A DNA stretch of 64,000 nt from JAUYQR01 sp963822435 (GTDB lineage: Bacteria > Pseudomonadota > Alphaproteobacteria > Rhodobacterales > Rhodobacteraceae), in NCBI GenBank assembly GCA_963822435.1, contig CAWGHN010000004.1:558001-622000 (forward strand), read 5' to 3'. Made by a program: the position numbers and the translations under genes. The stretch's first letter is position 1, and each line of letters opens with the position of its first letter. This document shows positions 1 through 8,251 of this stretch, in pieces. The notes under the pieces are model-generated. The model was not told the DNA's origin. It saw only the letters and a list, made by a program, of their open reading frames with translations, and searched no databases.

Positions 1-242
1 AGCGCGATCAGCACGTCGATGTGACGCGCTACGGAATAGCCCAGATCACCACGCAGACGGGTTTGTTCGAGGCGCTCCTCCTCGACCAACAGGGTCGGGA
101 CGGTCTGTTCGGGCGAGTGGTCGCACTTGACCAGCCGGCGCAGGTCACGCTCTCGGCTGTAATCGCCAAGCCCGAAGCGGGCCGCCCGCATCAACAGCCG
201 CGGGCGCCGCAGGTTGGCGAGGATGGTGCGGAAATCAGACAT
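1..242 (-). CDS. DUF6477 family protein, C-terminus cut by window edge
   Basis: Reading leftward from an ATG at 240-242 gives an open frame of 80 residues beginning MSDFRTILANLRRPRLLMRA that runs off the window. The Arg/Leu-rich opening followed by a GxYxRxRDLRRL-type segment is what I recall for DUF6477, a small (about 100 aa) uncharacterised family of Rhodobacterales. No catalytic motif or membrane segment is visible. It is divergent from the DUF6456 gene on the other side of a 190-bp spacer. That spacer is AT-richer than its surroundings (about 300-400) and probably holds both promoters. Function is unknown; only the family call is claimed. Confidence 0.72.
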   Translation of the reverse strand, partial: MSDFRTILANLRRPRLLMRAARFGLGDYSRERDLRRLVKCDHSPEQTVPTLLVEEERLEQTRLRGDLGYSVARHIDVLIA

Positions 243-431
243 TCAGGACACTCCGTTCTTTGACCGACACCCACCATGCACGCATTCAACCCTGCGTTGC
301 ACAAACCCCATTTCGAGCGCGCGGAGGTTACCAAAGTCTTTAGGAATTCCCGCAAATTATTAATAACGATCAGAAAGTTAACGATCAGGTAACCAATTCG
401 ACCCAAGGTTGCCCCTGTCCTTGGCTGGACA

Positions 432-1583
432 GTGCGGCAAGCAGGTGAACTGAAGAACGGAAAGAGTGCATTGCCTGACCTTACGCATCCGCGCCTGCCC
501 GACTGGCTTCCGCCGGCGGTGCGGCTTTACCTTGACCATACCGAAGACGGTTGCTCGTTCCGGGCGCTGGCAAAACGGGAGGGGCGGCACGCCTCGACCA
601 TCATGCGCCAGGTCCGCCGCTATGAGAACCGTCGCGATGACCCGCTTCTGGACGAGGCGCTGAACGCCTTTTCCCGGATGTTCGAAGCCACGAGAGCCGA
701 CCCAGCCAAAAAGGACACCCCGCCCATGTCAGCCCTGATGCGCCACAGCGAAACCACTGTCGATGAACAGGCCCTTGACCGCGAGGGGCGCCGTATCCTG
801 CGCCGCCTGGCAGAGCCGGGGGCCGTGATGGCGATTGCGCCCGAAATGGAGAAGGCGGTTGTGCTGCGCGAGTTTCCCGATGGTCGGAACATGCGCACCG
901 GGGTCTTGGACCGCGCGGTGGCACAGGCCTTCACGTTGAAGGACTGGATTGCCTGCCGCAAGGCCGGCCGGGTGTCGACCTATGAGATCACCGCGATCGG
1001 GCGCGCGGCGCTGAAGCGGATGATCGACGACGAGGATCGGCGTCGGCACGGCATGGCCGAGGCTCCGGCCAGTTTTGCTGATCAGCACCGCACTTGGGGC
1101 GAGCGGAGCGTGGTGGAGGACGGGGTCCGCCGGCGGGTGCGCTACAATCTGGCGGAAAGTCCGATCGGGGTTCTGGGGCGGCGGCGCGACAAGGATGGCA
1201 AACCGTTCCTTGAGGCGGAGTTGGTCGAGGCGGGCGAGCGGCTGCGCGAGGATTTCGAGTTGGCGCAAATGGGGCCGCGGGTGGCGCAGAATTGGGACCG
1301 CTTCCTGACCGGCGCGGATCGGGGCGGGTTTCAGGCCGACAGCGGCCTGGCGGAAGGGCCATCGCAGGCGCGGGCGCGGGTGGCAGCGGCGCTGCGCGAT
1401 CTTGGGCCGGGGTTGGGCGATGTGGCGCTGCGGTGCTGCTGTTTTCTGGAAGGGCTGGAGATTGCGGAAAAGCGGCTGGGCTGGGCAGCGCGGTCGGGCA
1501 AGATCGTGCTGCGCATCGCATTGCAGCGGTTGCGCCGCCACTATGACGAGACCTATGGCCGGTCGGGACCGCTGATCGGCTGA
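432..1583 (+). CDS. Helix-turn-helix / DUF6456 domain protein
   Basis: 383 residues from a GTG start. Residues about 43-64 (FRALAKREGRHASTIMRQVRR) look like a helix-turn-helix that would recognise DNA. The C-terminal part, roughly residues 240-380, matches what I know as DUF6456, with the conserved stretch SPIGVLGRRRDKDG followed by AGERLREDFE and a C-terminal LRIALQRLRRHYD. DUF6456 is present across Rhodobacterales and related alphaproteobacteria and is thought to be regulatory; no target is known to me. No ATG lies close to the GTG; the start could be somewhat further in. Its 3' end abuts the convergent LysE gene with two bases between stops. Confidence 0.8.
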   Translation: MRQAGELKNGKSALPDLTHPRLPDWLPPAVRLYLDHTEDGCSFRALAKREGRHASTIMRQVRRYENRRDDPLLDEALNAFSRMFEATRADPAKKDTPPMSALMRHSETTVDEQALDREGRRILRRLAEPGAVMAIAPEMEKAVVLREFPDGRNMRTGVLDRAVAQAFTLKDWIACRKAGRVSTYEITAIGRAALKRMIDDEDRRRHGMAEAPASFADQHRTWGERSVVEDGVRRRVRYNLAESPIGVLGRRRDKDGKPFLEAELVEAGERLREDFELAQMGPRVAQNWDRFLTGADRGGFQADSGLAEGPSQARARVAAALRDLGPGLGDVALRCCCFLEGLEIAEKRLGWAARSGKIVLRIALQRLRRHYDETYGRSGPLIG

Positions 1584-1585
1584 GG

Positions 1586-2152
1586 TCAGGCGGAAAGGCC
1601 GCGCAACATCAAGGTGGCCGCAACGATGGCAAGCCAGACCGCGGCCACCCGTCGCAGCACCAAAAGCCAACCGGACTGTCCCTTGGCCAGAACCGCGCCG
1701 GCGGCAGCCCAGCCGGCGGCGACGACGACCACCTCGGCCGCGAAGAATGCAAGGTTGCTGGCTGCGGCCGGACCGGGCAGCAGGACAAGGCCGAAGATCA
1801 GCGCCTTGGGGTTCAGGAGGGTGGTCAGAAACACCAGGCGCCCGCTTACCACGGTATCTGCAAGAGTGGCCCTTGACGGGCGGACCAGGCGAGCCGCAAG
1901 GATCGCGACCCAGATCGCGGCAAGGATTGTGATTGCCGGCTCCAGCGCCGGAAAGCGCGCCAGAAGCGCGGTGCCCACCAGCATCAGCGGGATCACTCCG
2001 GTCAGATACCCGGCCAGTTCGGCCGGGATCAGGCGCAGACTGCGCCCCCAGCCACGTTCGGTTCCGGCGAGAAACAGAAGCGTGTTGGTCGGTCCCGGTG
2101 CGACCAAGAGGGCGAGGATGGCAAGCGCGGTTTCGCCAGGCGAGATCGGCAA
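1586..2152 (-). CDS. LysE/RhtB family amino-acid exporter
   Basis: 188 residues, almost entirely hydrophobic, with about six membrane segments. It carries the LysE-family hallmarks: an N-terminal APGPTNTLLFLAG motif (APGP near residue 18) and the LNPKALIF segment in the middle. LysE/RhtB proteins export amino acids or analogues from the cytoplasm through the inner membrane; the substrate cannot be read from sequence. It is somewhat shorter than the usual 200-210 residues but has both ends. It is convergent with the DUF6456 gene and probably transcribed alone. Confidence 0.88.
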   Translation of the reverse strand: MPISPGETALAILALLVAPGPTNTLLFLAGTERGWGRSLRLIPAELAGYLTGVIPLMLVGTALLARFPALEPAITILAAIWVAILAARLVRPSRATLADTVVSGRLVFLTTLLNPKALIFGLVLLPGPAAASNLAFFAAEVVVVAAGWAAAGAVLAKGQSGWLLVLRRVAAVWLAIVAATLMLRGLSA

Positions 2153-2256
2153 AGCTCCTTGGTTGCCGCTGTGTCCTTAGGGTCGGCACCGTGCGATAGC
2201 CCTGATCTGCATCAAGTGGGATGCGGCATGGCGCGCGCCCTGCTGCTTGCGCTTGC

Positions 2257-2940
2257 TCAATCCGCGCGCGTCAGGCCGGTGCGCTGTGCGGCACCGGCCA
2301 AGAGACCGCCCAGCAGGGGGGCCGCGATGAACACCCAAAGTTGCGACAGGGCCGTGCCGCCGACAAAGACCGCCGGTCCGATCGGCCGCGCCGGGTTGAC
2401 CGACACGCCGGTCACGTTGATGCCAACAAGGTGGATTGCAACCAGCGTCAGGCCGATGGCCAGGCCAGCGAAGCGGGGGGCGGAGCCGCTTGCCGTAGCG
2501 CCAAGGATCACGGTGACGAAGATGAAGGTCATCACGGCCTCGAACACCAGCGCCGAGGTCAGTGAATATTCCCCCAGATAGTCGGGTCCGTAGCCGTTTG
2601 CGCCAAGGCCGGTGGTCGCCCGCGCATAGCCTGCGTTGCCCGAAGCGATGAGGTACAGCACCCCGGCCCCGACGATTGCGCCAGCCACCTGTGCTGCGCC
2701 GTAGCCGACGAACTCGGCCACCGACATGCGGCCAGCGGCAACCATGCCCAGCGACACCGCCGGGTTGCGATGCGCGCCCGAGATGGCGCCAATGCCGTAA
2801 GCGGCTGCAACGATGGCAAGACCGAAGGCGAGGCTGATCCCAAGCATCCCGACCTCTCAGCCCATCAAAACTGCGGTGCCGCACCCGAAAAGGACGAGGA
2901 ACGCTGTTCCCAGCGCCCCGGCCAGCAATTTCTTCTGCAG
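2257..2940 (-). pseudogene. aqpZ: Aquaporin Z-like channel interrupted by an in-frame stop (CTG start)
   Basis: From 2847 leftward there is an intact 196-residue aquaporin body with both NPA boxes (HRNPAVS at residues 27-33, VNPARPIGP at 150-158) and Arg after the second NPA. Aquaporins of this type are about 230 residues and start with one more helix. That helix is encoded immediately upstream in the same frame (QKKLLAGALGTAFLVLFGC, then GTAVLMG), but a TGA at 2857-2859 separates it from the body. The natural start position, 4 bases after a strong AGGAGG (2945-2950), reads CTG (2938-2940) instead of ATG. Either the gene is inactivated, or it is expressed as a leader peptide plus a re-initiated channel lacking helix 1 (GAGAGG precedes the ATG at 2847). 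A sequencing error at the stop is the third possibility. Confidence 0.75.
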
Positions 2941-3062
2941 GTTCCCTCCTGTGCCGTTTCGGCATGTTTCCCTGTGTGTGGCGCGCGCGGTCTTCCGCCG
3001 GTTGCCTTCGCCGCACGGGGAACTTACAGTGCGACGAGGTCGGCGTTAGGGGGAATGTTCCG

Positions 3063-4013
3063 GTGCGAGATCTGAAACTGCCCGAAGGCCGCCACCCGGA
3101 AAAAGCGCACCGGGCGGACAATGCCCAGCCGAAAAAGCCCGATTGGATCCGTGTTCGCGCGCCGACATCGGACGGCTACAAGCGAACCCGCGACATCCTG
3201 CGCGAGAAAAAGCTGGTGACCGTGTGCGAAGAGGCCGGCTGCCCGAACGTCGGCGAATGCTGGAGCCAGGGCCACGCCACGATGATGATCATGGGCGAGA
3301 TCTGCACGCGCGGCTGCACCTTCTGCAACGTGGCGACCGGCAAGCCGCAGACGCTGGATGCGTTCGAGCCCGGGCGCGTGGCCCATGCGGTCGCGGAACT
3401 CGGGCTGAACCATGTGGTTGTCACCAGCGTCGATCGTGATGATCTGGCCGATGGCGGAGCCGACCATTTTGCCCAGACGATCCGGGCGATCCGGCATCGG
3501 CGCCCGGAAACCACGATCGAGGTACTGATCCCGGATTTCTTGAAGTGCGGCCCGGACGCGCTGGAGGCGGTGGTGGCCGCGCGCCCGGACGTGCTGAACC
3601 ACAACCTTGAAACGGTGCCGGGGCTATACCCTGAGGTGCGCCCCGGCGCGCGGTATTTCCACAGCCTGCGGCTGTTGCAGCGGGTCAAGGAACTTGACCC
3701 GACGCTGTTCACCAAGTCGGGCATCATGGTGGGCTTGGGCGAGGACCGGCAGTCGGTCTTGCAGGTGATGGATGACATGCGCGCGGCGGACGTCGATTTC
3801 CTGACCATCGGGCAGTATCTGCAACCGACCCCAAAACACCACCGGGTCGACCGCTTTGTCACCCCTGAAGAATTCAAGGGCTATGAGACGGCGGCCTACG
3901 GCAAGGGGTTCCTTATGGTCTCGGCCACGCCGCTTACCCGGTCAAGCTATCACGCGGGTGACGATTTTGCGCAACTGCGGGCGGCTCGGCTGGAACGGCT
4001 GGGTCAGGTCTGA
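3063..4013 (+). CDS. lipA: Lipoyl synthase LipA
   Basis: Radical-SAM enzyme that inserts two sulfur atoms into octanoylated lipoyl domains of 2-oxoacid dehydrogenases and the glycine cleavage H protein. 316 residues from GTG 3063, chosen because GGGGGA lies at the right distance and homologs begin with this MRDLKLPEG-type leader. Both iron-sulfur motifs are complete: the auxiliary-cluster cysteines C55, C60, C66 (CEEAGCPNVGEC) and the radical-SAM triad C81, C85, C88 (CTRGCTFC). The C-terminal RSSYHAG signature is present. It is divergent from the aquaporin and convergent with the cytochrome c' gene across a perfect hairpin. Confidence 0.97.
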   Translation: MRDLKLPEGRHPEKAHRADNAQPKKPDWIRVRAPTSDGYKRTRDILREKKLVTVCEEAGCPNVGECWSQGHATMMIMGEICTRGCTFCNVATGKPQTLDAFEPGRVAHAVAELGLNHVVVTSVDRDDLADGGADHFAQTIRAIRHRRPETTIEVLIPDFLKCGPDALEAVVAARPDVLNHNLETVPGLYPEVRPGARYFHSLRLLQRVKELDPTLFTKSGIMVGLGEDRQSVLQVMDDMRAADVDFLTIGQYLQPTPKHHRVDRFVTPEEFKGYETAAYGKGFLMVSATPLTRSSYHAGDDFAQLRAARLERLGQV

Positions 4014-4022
4014 CAAAGGTTT

Positions 4023-4048
4023 GCCCCGCCTGATGGGTCAGGCGGGGC
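4023..4048. terminator. Bidirectional hairpin terminator between lipA and cytochrome gene
   Basis: An 11-bp perfect stem (GCCCCGCCTGA paired with TCAGGCGGGGC) with a 4-base loop lies between two convergent stops 42 bases apart. There is no long T tract, which is common for GC-rich terminators in this group. It can serve both directions. Confidence 0.7.
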
Positions 4049-4055
4049 GTTAGGC

Positions 4056-4520
4056 TTAGTCTTCGGGCTGCCGATATGCCTTGTGGCAGGCGCTGCACGC
4101 GGCACCAACCTGACCCATCCCGGCTTTCAGGCCTTCAACATCGGTCGCGGACGCAACCTTCAGGGCTGCGGCGGCGGTGTTGAGATCGGTGATCTTTGCC
4201 ATGAAGTCGTCTGGCGTGGCCCAGATCGCCGGCAGCGCAAAGCTGTCGGCCGCGGCCTTGTATTCGGAACCGGCAGGGAACTGGTCCATGCTGAGGACCG
4301 ATGCGATCGCGGCGACATTCTCGGCCGACCGGCTGGCAATGGCGGCGTCGAAGACCGCTTCGCCCTTGGCCATGCTGCCAAGTTTGCCCATGTCCGTCGC
4401 CATTTGCAGCATCAGGCCGTGGCGCATTTCGACGGCATCGGCAAACGGGTCTTCCGCTTGCGCAACCGCGCCGAACGCGAAGGCCGATAGCGCGGCGGCC
4501 AGAAGAATGGTATGTTTCAT
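4056..4520 (-). CDS. Periplasmic cytochrome c' / c556-type protein
   Basis: 154 residues from ATG 4520. It has an export signal (MKHTILLAAALSAFAFG, predicted cleavage near AQA) and a single haem-binding CSACH at residues 142-146 near the C terminus. That is the layout of the four-helix class II cytochromes (c', c556), in which the haem lies on the last helix. These are periplasmic electron carriers or NO/CO-binding proteins. The downstream neighbour on the same strand (lower coordinate) is lipA in opposite orientation. The upstream neighbour is a dihaem cytochrome on the same strand about 125 bp away, so the two may be co-transcribed and act together. Confidence 0.9.
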   Translation of the reverse strand: MKHTILLAAALSAFAFGAVAQAEDPFADAVEMRHGLMLQMATDMGKLGSMAKGEAVFDAAIASRSAENVAAIASVLSMDQFPAGSEYKAAADSFALPAIWATPDDFMAKITDLNTAAAALKVASATDVEGLKAGMGQVGAACSACHKAYRQPED

Positions 4521-4645
4521 CAGCGGTCTCCTTCGGAGAATTCCGGGTTTCAGTCTGGCCACTCCACCAGAAGGCGAGAGGCGCGGCCATAGCATTGGCG
4601 TAGTATGAGCGAGCCTTATGCCTAAGGTTTATGACAGTTTCGGCG

Positions 4646-5533
4646 TCATTCCGCCGCTGGCACCGCTTTCAGATAGTCCGCCACCGCCTTCCGGTCGCTT
4701 TCGGGCAGCCGAGCCATGTTTTCCACCACATGCGCCATATGGCCGCCGACGGAATCGTATTCGGGGGTAAAGCCGGTGGTCAGATATTGCACGATGTCTG
4801 CCGCCGACCAGGTCAGTTTGGCCGGGGTGATGTTGGGGATCTTTCCGTCGCCTGACGGGTTGGGCGCACCGGCCAGCCAGCGCGCCGTGTCAAGCGCGCC
4901 CAGCGCGTTGCGCGGCGTGTGACACTCACCGCAATGGGCGAGCGCCTCGGCGATGTATCGGCCACGGTCGGCGGTCGGCGTAAGGTTGCCCGGCAGCGCC
5001 CAGTCGGTGTTTACGAACATCAGCTTCCACAGCCCGATCGCCGCCCGCTGCGAAAACGGAAAACCGATCTCGTGGGGTTGGCTGGGGGTCGGGTCGGCGG
5101 GCAGGGTCTTCATGAAGGCGTAAAGATCGACCACGTCCTGCATCTGCATCTTGGCATAGGACGCATAGGGCAGGGCGGGATAAAGGTGCTCGCCCTCCGG
5201 GCTGACGCCGCGGGTGATGGCGTTGGCCAGATCAAGCGCCGACCAGGTGCCGATGCCATGTTCGGCGTCCTGACTGATGTTCGGCGCTATGAAGGTGCCG
5301 AATCCCGACGCAAAGCGCTGGCCCCCCTTCAGCACCAGTTCGGCGTCGCCTTCGGCTTTTTCCGCCATATGGCAACTGGCGCAGCCGGCGGCCCAGAACA
5401 CCGCCTCGCCGCGCGTGACATCGCCCGAAAGCCCTTCGACCGCGCTGGCAGCAAGGGGCGCAGGGCGGGCCAGAACCCACAAGCCGCCGACACCGATCAC
5501 CCCCACTGCAACAAGCCAACGCAAGATCCGCAT
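4646..5533 (-). CDS. Dihaem c-type cytochrome, membrane-anchored
   Basis: 295 residues from ATG 5533, which has GGGAGG at good distance; an ATG-like start further out lacks this. An N-terminal hydrophobic anchor (residues about 5-22) is followed by two cytochrome c domains with haem motifs CASCH (51-55) and CGECH (201-205). This resembles cytochrome subunits that take electrons from periplasmic dehydrogenases (alcohol/aldehyde or similar) and pass them to the respiratory chain. No dehydrogenase is encoded next to it, so its partner is unknown. The cytochrome c' gene follows in the same direction. Confidence 0.9.
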   Translation of the reverse strand: MRILRWLVAVGVIGVGGLWVLARPAPLAASAVEGLSGDVTRGEAVFWAAGCASCHMAEKAEGDAELVLKGGQRFASGFGTFIAPNISQDAEHGIGTWSALDLANAITRGVSPEGEHLYPALPYASYAKMQMQDVVDLYAFMKTLPADPTPSQPHEIGFPFSQRAAIGLWKLMFVNTDWALPGNLTPTADRGRYIAEALAHCGECHTPRNALGALDTARWLAGAPNPSGDGKIPNITPAKLTWSAADIVQYLTTGFTPEYDSVGGHMAHVVENMARLPESDRKAVADYLKAVPAAE

Positions 5534-5592
5534 CTGAAAGCCTCCCGGCACAACCTTTGCGTGACCCTACCCTTCCGGCCCGGACTGTCCAG

Positions 5593-5769
5593 TCAAGGTT
5601 TTGCGGTCATGCGGTTGACCGCCAACCATTCGGGCCAACCAAAGGCCCATTCGTAGCCCGCGATCAGAAGGCAAAGCGCCACAACGCCGAACACCAGCTT
5701 CACCCGGTCTTCCGACGGCGGGTTCTGCGCCCAGCGTTTGGCGCGCACCAGCCACGGAATGATGTTCAT
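5593..5769 (-). CDS. Small membrane protein coupled to hpt
   Basis: 58 residues, starting MNIIPWLVRAKRWAQNPPSE, with one clear membrane helix (about residues 25-41, KLVFGVVALCLLIAGYEW). Its ATG overlaps the hpt stop codon as ATGA (5766-5769), an arrangement that couples translation. The ordered N-terminal basic segment, single helix and tight coupling make it a real gene. Similar short proteins sit after hpt in related genomes as far as I recall. Function unknown. Confidence 0.7.
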   Translation of the reverse strand: MNIIPWLVRAKRWAQNPPSEDRVKLVFGVVALCLLIAGYEWAFGWPEWLAVNRMTAKP

Positions 5770-6329
5770 TCCGCCGCCTCGTCCTTGGCATGATCCACAA
5801 AGCGGACCTTGCCGATGTAGGGCAGGTTGCGGTTGCGTTGGGCAAAATCGATGCCATAGCCGACGACGAACTCATCGGGAATCTCGAAGCCGGTCCAGGT
5901 GGCCTTGATCGGCACCTCGCGGCGCGACGGCTTGTCCAGAAGCGCGCACACCTCCAGTCGCCTTGGTTCGCGCGAAAGCAGGAGGTGCTTGACGTGATGC
6001 AGCGTGAAGCCGGTGTCGACGATGTCTTCGACGACCAGCACGTCGCGGCCCGCGATTTCGCCGCGCAGGTCTTTCAGGATGCGGACTTCGCGGCTGGAAT
6101 GCATCGCATCGCCGTAGCTGGAGGCTTCCAGGAAATCGACCTCCACCGGCAGGTCGATCTCGCGCACGAGGTCGGCGATGAACACGAACGACCCGCGCAA
6201 CAGGCCGACCACGATCAGCTTGTCGGTGCCGGCGTAATGCGACGTGATTTCGCGCGCCAGCGTTTCGACCCGCGCGGCGATCGACTTGGCGCTGATCATC
6301 TGGTCGATCACATAGGGCCGGTCGGGCAT
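5766..6329 (-). CDS. hpt: Hypoxanthine phosphoribosyltransferase
   Basis: 187 residues from ATG 6329. It salvages hypoxanthine (and often guanine) with PRPP to give IMP/GMP in the cytoplasm. The PRPP-binding loop VVEDIVDTGFT is at residues 99-109, the GLLRGSFVFIADLVREI segment at 42-58, and the C-terminal DEFVVGYGIDFAQRNRNLPYIG typical of Hpt is intact. The length is usual for the family. It is first in a two-gene unit with the small membrane protein and divergent from the RatA-like gene. Confidence 0.95.
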   Translation of the reverse strand: MPDRPYVIDQMISAKSIAARVETLAREITSHYAGTDKLIVVGLLRGSFVFIADLVREIDLPVEVDFLEASSYGDAMHSSREVRILKDLRGEIAGRDVLVVEDIVDTGFTLHHVKHLLLSREPRRLEVCALLDKPSRREVPIKATWTGFEIPDEFVVGYGIDFAQRNRNLPYIGKVRFVDHAKDEAAE

Positions 6330-6497
6330 CTGGCATTCCCCTGCTTGGAGCCACAGTCCTAGCGGTATTTGGCCGGCGTTTCGAGAGGGCGCGTTCGATG
6401 TACCCCGATGCGGCGGAAAAGGGTGACATCTGGGCGCAGGGTGCTTGACCGCTGCGGCCCGACGGGCGACATGGGGGAAAACCCCTGTGCCGTGCCG

Positions 6498-6953
6498 ATG
6501 CCCACCCACCACGAAACCAAACGCCTGCCCTATACCGCCCAGCAGATGTACGATCTGGTGGCCGATGTCGGAAGCTATCCGAAATTCCTGCCGTGGAATT
6601 CGGCCGCGCGCATCCGCTCGCGCACTCCGGTCGAGGGCGGCGAGGTGATGGAGGCGGATCTGGTGATCAGCTTCAAGGTGTTCCGCGAACGCTTTGGCAG
6701 CCGCGTTACCCTGCGGCCTGAGGCGCGGACGATCGACACCGAGTATTTGGAAGGTCCGTTCCGCCACATGAAATCGACCTGGGCCTTCCGCGAGATCGAG
6801 GGCGGCTGCGAGGTGGATTTCTTCGTCGACTTCGAGTTTCGCAATGCCATCCTGCAAGGCATCATCGGGGTCGTGTTCAACGATGCGATGCAGCGCGTCG
6901 TGCGCGCCTTCGAACGCCGCGCAGCCGAGCTTTACGGGCCGCCTCCGGTCTGA
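6498..6953 (+). CDS. RatA/Coq10-like START-domain protein
   Basis: 151 residues from ATG 6498, giving MPTHHETKRLPYTAQQMYDL, the start seen in homologs. The fold is a polyketide cyclase/START domain: LPYTAQQMYDLVADVGSYPKFLPW at the N terminus and an amphipathic C-terminal helix NDAMQRVVRAFERRAAEL. The family includes the eukaryotic/proteobacterial ubiquinone-binding Coq10 and E. coli RatA, first described as a toxin that blocks ribosome subunit association. In Rhodobacteraceae a Coq10-like role in respiration is more plausible. No antitoxin partner is next to it, so a toxin role is not supported. Confidence 0.88.
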   Translation: MPTHHETKRLPYTAQQMYDLVADVGSYPKFLPWNSAARIRSRTPVEGGEVMEADLVISFKVFRERFGSRVTLRPEARTIDTEYLEGPFRHMKSTWAFREIEGGCEVDFFVDFEFRNAILQGIIGVVFNDAMQRVVRAFERRAAELYGPPPV

Positions 6954-7008
6954 CGCGACGGAAAGCGCTGCGGTCGCCGTAAGAGGTGAAGGGTAGCGGA
7001 GGTGTGTG

Positions 7009-7878
7009 ATGGTGCGATTCCTTCTGGCTCTTGTCCTGATGTCCAGCCCCGCTTTGGCTAAAACCGCCAGAGTGGACGTGGGCGACAGGCATTACGTCAT
7101 TGTCCTGCCCGATGACGTGGCGTCGCCACCGATGATCGTGGCACTGCACGGCGGGGGTGGCGACCCCGACCAGTTTGCCCGCGCCTCGGGTCTTGGGCGC
7201 GATGCGGTGCGGGCGGGCTATGCCGTGGTCTTTCCGGCTGGCACCGGGCGGCGGGGCGACCGGCTGCTTACCTGGAACGGCGGCTATTGCTGCGGCTGGG
7301 CGGCGCGCAAGGGTGTGGACGATCTTGGGTTCCTGCAAGCGGTGATCGCGGACGCGGGCCGCCGGTTCAGGGTTGATACTGGCCGGGTGTATCTGACCGG
7401 CATGTCGAACGGGTCGATCATGGCCGAGACATTTGCCGCGACTTTTCCCGGCACTGTCAAAGCGGTGGCGGGTGTGGCGGGGACGATGGATGTGGCGCGC
7501 CGGGAACCTGCCGGGCCGGTGCCGCTTCTTATCATCCACGGCACGGCAGACCCGATGGTGCCCTATGCGGGCGGCAAGGGTGACCAGAGCTTGACGCGCA
7601 CTGATTTCGCCTCGGTCGATGCGGTGGCGCAGGCGTTTGTGGCACGTTGGCCGGGGCCTCTGGTCCAGACCAGCCGGCGGCTCGACCGGCGTGATGACGG
7701 AACGGCGGTCAGGGTCGACGACTACGCCGCGCAAGGCAGGGTGGTTCTGCGGGTCGAAACGGTGGAAGGCGGGGCGCATCACTGGCCCGGCGGTCGCAAG
7801 GCGCGCTTGTCAAACGGCAAGACCGAGGAAATCAGCGCCAACGCCGAGATCCTGCGGTTTTTCGCCCTGCATCCCTGA
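7009..7878 (+). CDS. Secreted PHB-depolymerase-type (LpqC) esterase
   Basis: 289 residues from ATG 7009, preceded by GGAGG at 6 bases; a GTG three bases earlier is too close to that site. The signal peptide is MVRFLLALVLMSSPALA. The alpha/beta-hydrolase features are complete: oxyanion segment ALHGGGGD (46-52), nucleophile Ser133 in GMSNGS, acid Asp181 in HGTADPMVPY, and His in GAHHWPGG (about 257-258). This is the COG3509 (LpqC) family, which includes feruloyl esterases and extracellular poly(3-hydroxybutyrate) depolymerases. The substrate here is undetermined. It stands alone between RatA-like and a convergent small gene. Confidence 0.9.
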   Translation: MVRFLLALVLMSSPALAKTARVDVGDRHYVIVLPDDVASPPMIVALHGGGGDPDQFARASGLGRDAVRAGYAVVFPAGTGRRGDRLLTWNGGYCCGWAARKGVDDLGFLQAVIADAGRRFRVDTGRVYLTGMSNGSIMAETFAATFPGTVKAVAGVAGTMDVARREPAGPVPLLIIHGTADPMVPYAGGKGDQSLTRTDFASVDAVAQAFVARWPGPLVQTSRRLDRRDDGTAVRVDDYAAQGRVVLRVETVEGGAHHWPGGRKARLSNGKTEEISANAEILRFFALHP

Positions 7879-7880
7879 CC

Positions 7881-8168
7881 TCAGCGGCCGGGCAGTGGCA
7901 ACGGATTCACCCCGGCGGCGATGCTGGCATGGATGTAGGCGCGCCGTGCCGCTTCGGCAGCGGCTTCGGCCGTGGTTGGCGGTGGCAGGGTCAGGTGCCG
8001 TTCGGTGTCAGACAGAGTTTCGGGCTGGCGCAAGGCGGTGCGATGCTGCGGTTGCGATACGGGTTCCGGCACAGCCACACCGGGGCCGCGAAAATCAGCG
8101 GCTGGTTGCGGTTGTGGCAATGCGCCCGAAGTCATCAGATGTGACCGCAGCGATGTGAGTGGTGACAT
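7881..8168 (-). CDS. Hypothetical small protein
   Basis: 95 residues from ATG 8168. Composition is Pro/Ala-rich, with a middle low-complexity part (PQPQPAADFRGPG) and a more ordered C terminus (AEAARRAYIHASIAAGVNPL). No domain recognised and no clear ribosome-binding site. It ends 2 bp from the esterase stop in convergent orientation. The C-terminal part has the look of short conserved Rhodobacterales proteins, but the long Pro/Ala stretch could also be a chance open frame. Confidence 0.45.
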   Translation of the reverse strand: MSPLTSLRSHLMTSGALPQPQPAADFRGPGVAVPEPVSQPQHRTALRQPETLSDTERHLTLPPPTTAEAAAEAARRAYIHASIAAGVNPLPLPGR

Positions 8169-8251
8169 GACTTGCGCCCCTTGTCGACGACGCCCCCAAC
8201 CCTGACCTTACGCGAAACGAGAACCTCATGCAGCACCGAAACGCCTAAAAT

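Noticed and set aside
2857..2859. TGA in the aquaporin as a selenocysteine codon
   Set aside because: The position is not a catalytic or redox site and no SECIS-like stem follows; mutation or error is simpler.
6498..6953. RatA toxin of a toxin-antitoxin pair
   Set aside because: No antitoxin gene is adjacent and the Coq10-like role is more likely in this group.
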